Part shown: positions 24,069 through 24,149 of the stretch, piece after piece
Layout of the letters: each line of letters starts with the position of its first letter
Numbering within the stretch: position 1 is the first letter of the stretch
DNA from: CAZTPH01 sp031552655
GTDB lineage: Bacteria; Pseudomonadota; Gammaproteobacteria; UBA9339
Direction of reading: 5' to 3'
Assembly (NCBI GenBank): GCA_031552655.1
Contig: JAVBML010000075.1
Span: 1 to 24,149 of the forward strand
Length of the DNA stretch: 24,149 bases
The notes under the pieces: model-generated
What the model was told of the DNA's origin: nothing
The model's database searches: none
The model's input: the letters and a program-made list of their open reading frames with translations, nothing else
Made by a program: the position numbers and the translations under genes

Positions 24069-24149
24069 AATTTGTGAACTACCAAAGAGGTGTCAAATAT
24101 GTTAAAAAAAACACAGAGAAGTTATCCAAAAGAGTTTAAACAAGAAGCA
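24048..24149 (+). mobile_element. Left end of an IS3-like insertion sequence (runs off window)
   Basis: The sequence from TACCGGACACTAAATTG onwards has the look of an insertion-sequence terminal repeat, followed 40-50 bases later by a transposase start. The exact boundary (about 24040-24050) is inferred because the other end lies outside the window. Confidence 0.5.
24099..24149 (+). CDS. IS3-family OrfA transposase, first 17 codons
   Basis: An ATG with a GAGGTG ribosome site opens MLKKTQRSYPKEFKQEA, which runs off the window. The pattern K-x-Y-x-x-E-F-K-x-E-A is the usual start of OrfA proteins of the IS3/IS911 group (HTH_Tnp_1 family), which bind the element's ends and are joined to OrfB by frameshifting. 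Only 17 residues are visible, so the family is likely but the element is not identified. Confidence 0.65.
   Translation, partial: MLKKTQRSYPKEFKQEA

Noticed and set aside
1..24149. CRISPR array
   Set aside because: No regularly spaced direct repeats and no cas genes. Two HEPN-like motifs in the OTU protein are not evidence for Cas13: there is a signal peptide and no array.

Overview
The window reads as a proteobacterial chromosome fragment. It combines a conserved housekeeping block (gyrB, ffs, rne, rpoH, gmk-rpoZ-spoT-recG, lemA-htpX, plsY, orn, murA) with short accessory stretches at both ends. A GyrB carrying the ~165-residue TOPRIM insert, sigma-32, oligoribonuclease, RNase E and the gmk-rpoZ-spoT-recG order point to a gamma- or possibly betaproteobacterium. 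The left-hand accessory genes (secreted haemagglutinin-like proteins, a subtilase, a eukaryote-type OTU protease) suggest a host-associated, probably intracellular, lifestyle. The host-associated reading is inference; genus cannot be told from sequence alone.

Bases 1-6441 are accessory. Two divergent paralogous secreted filamentous-haemagglutinin-like genes share an extended -10 promoter motif. Next come a subtilase lipoprotein gene split by a 2-bp event at a TATAT, and a ~1045-residue secreted protein whose signal peptide is separated from its body by a T7 homopolymer. That body has two HEPN-like Rx4H motifs and a complete OTU cysteine-protease signature, and it is the most unusual gene here. 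Its 3' end overlaps ackA by 8 bp.

Bases 6434-23581 are core genome with intact reading frames. On the minus strand lie ackA, gyrB and, upstream of gyrB in the gyrB/rne gap, a 4.5S SRP RNA gene (ffs) recognised from its conserved domain and a 15-bp terminal helix. rne has a structured upstream region and a short C-terminal tail. rpoH (minus) is divergent from gmk-rpoZ-spoT-recG (plus). A 10-bp-stem hairpin sits just before the GTG start of spoT. htpX, lemA and plsY run on the minus strand, orn on the plus and murA on the minus.

Bases 23582-24149 are accessory again: a non-coding stretch with a perfect 9-bp hairpin, a secreted-protein start that ends after 42 codons, and the left end of an IS3-like insertion sequence running off the window. 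By-eye counting also shows the palindrome CCATGG about 34 times, where base composition predicts about four.
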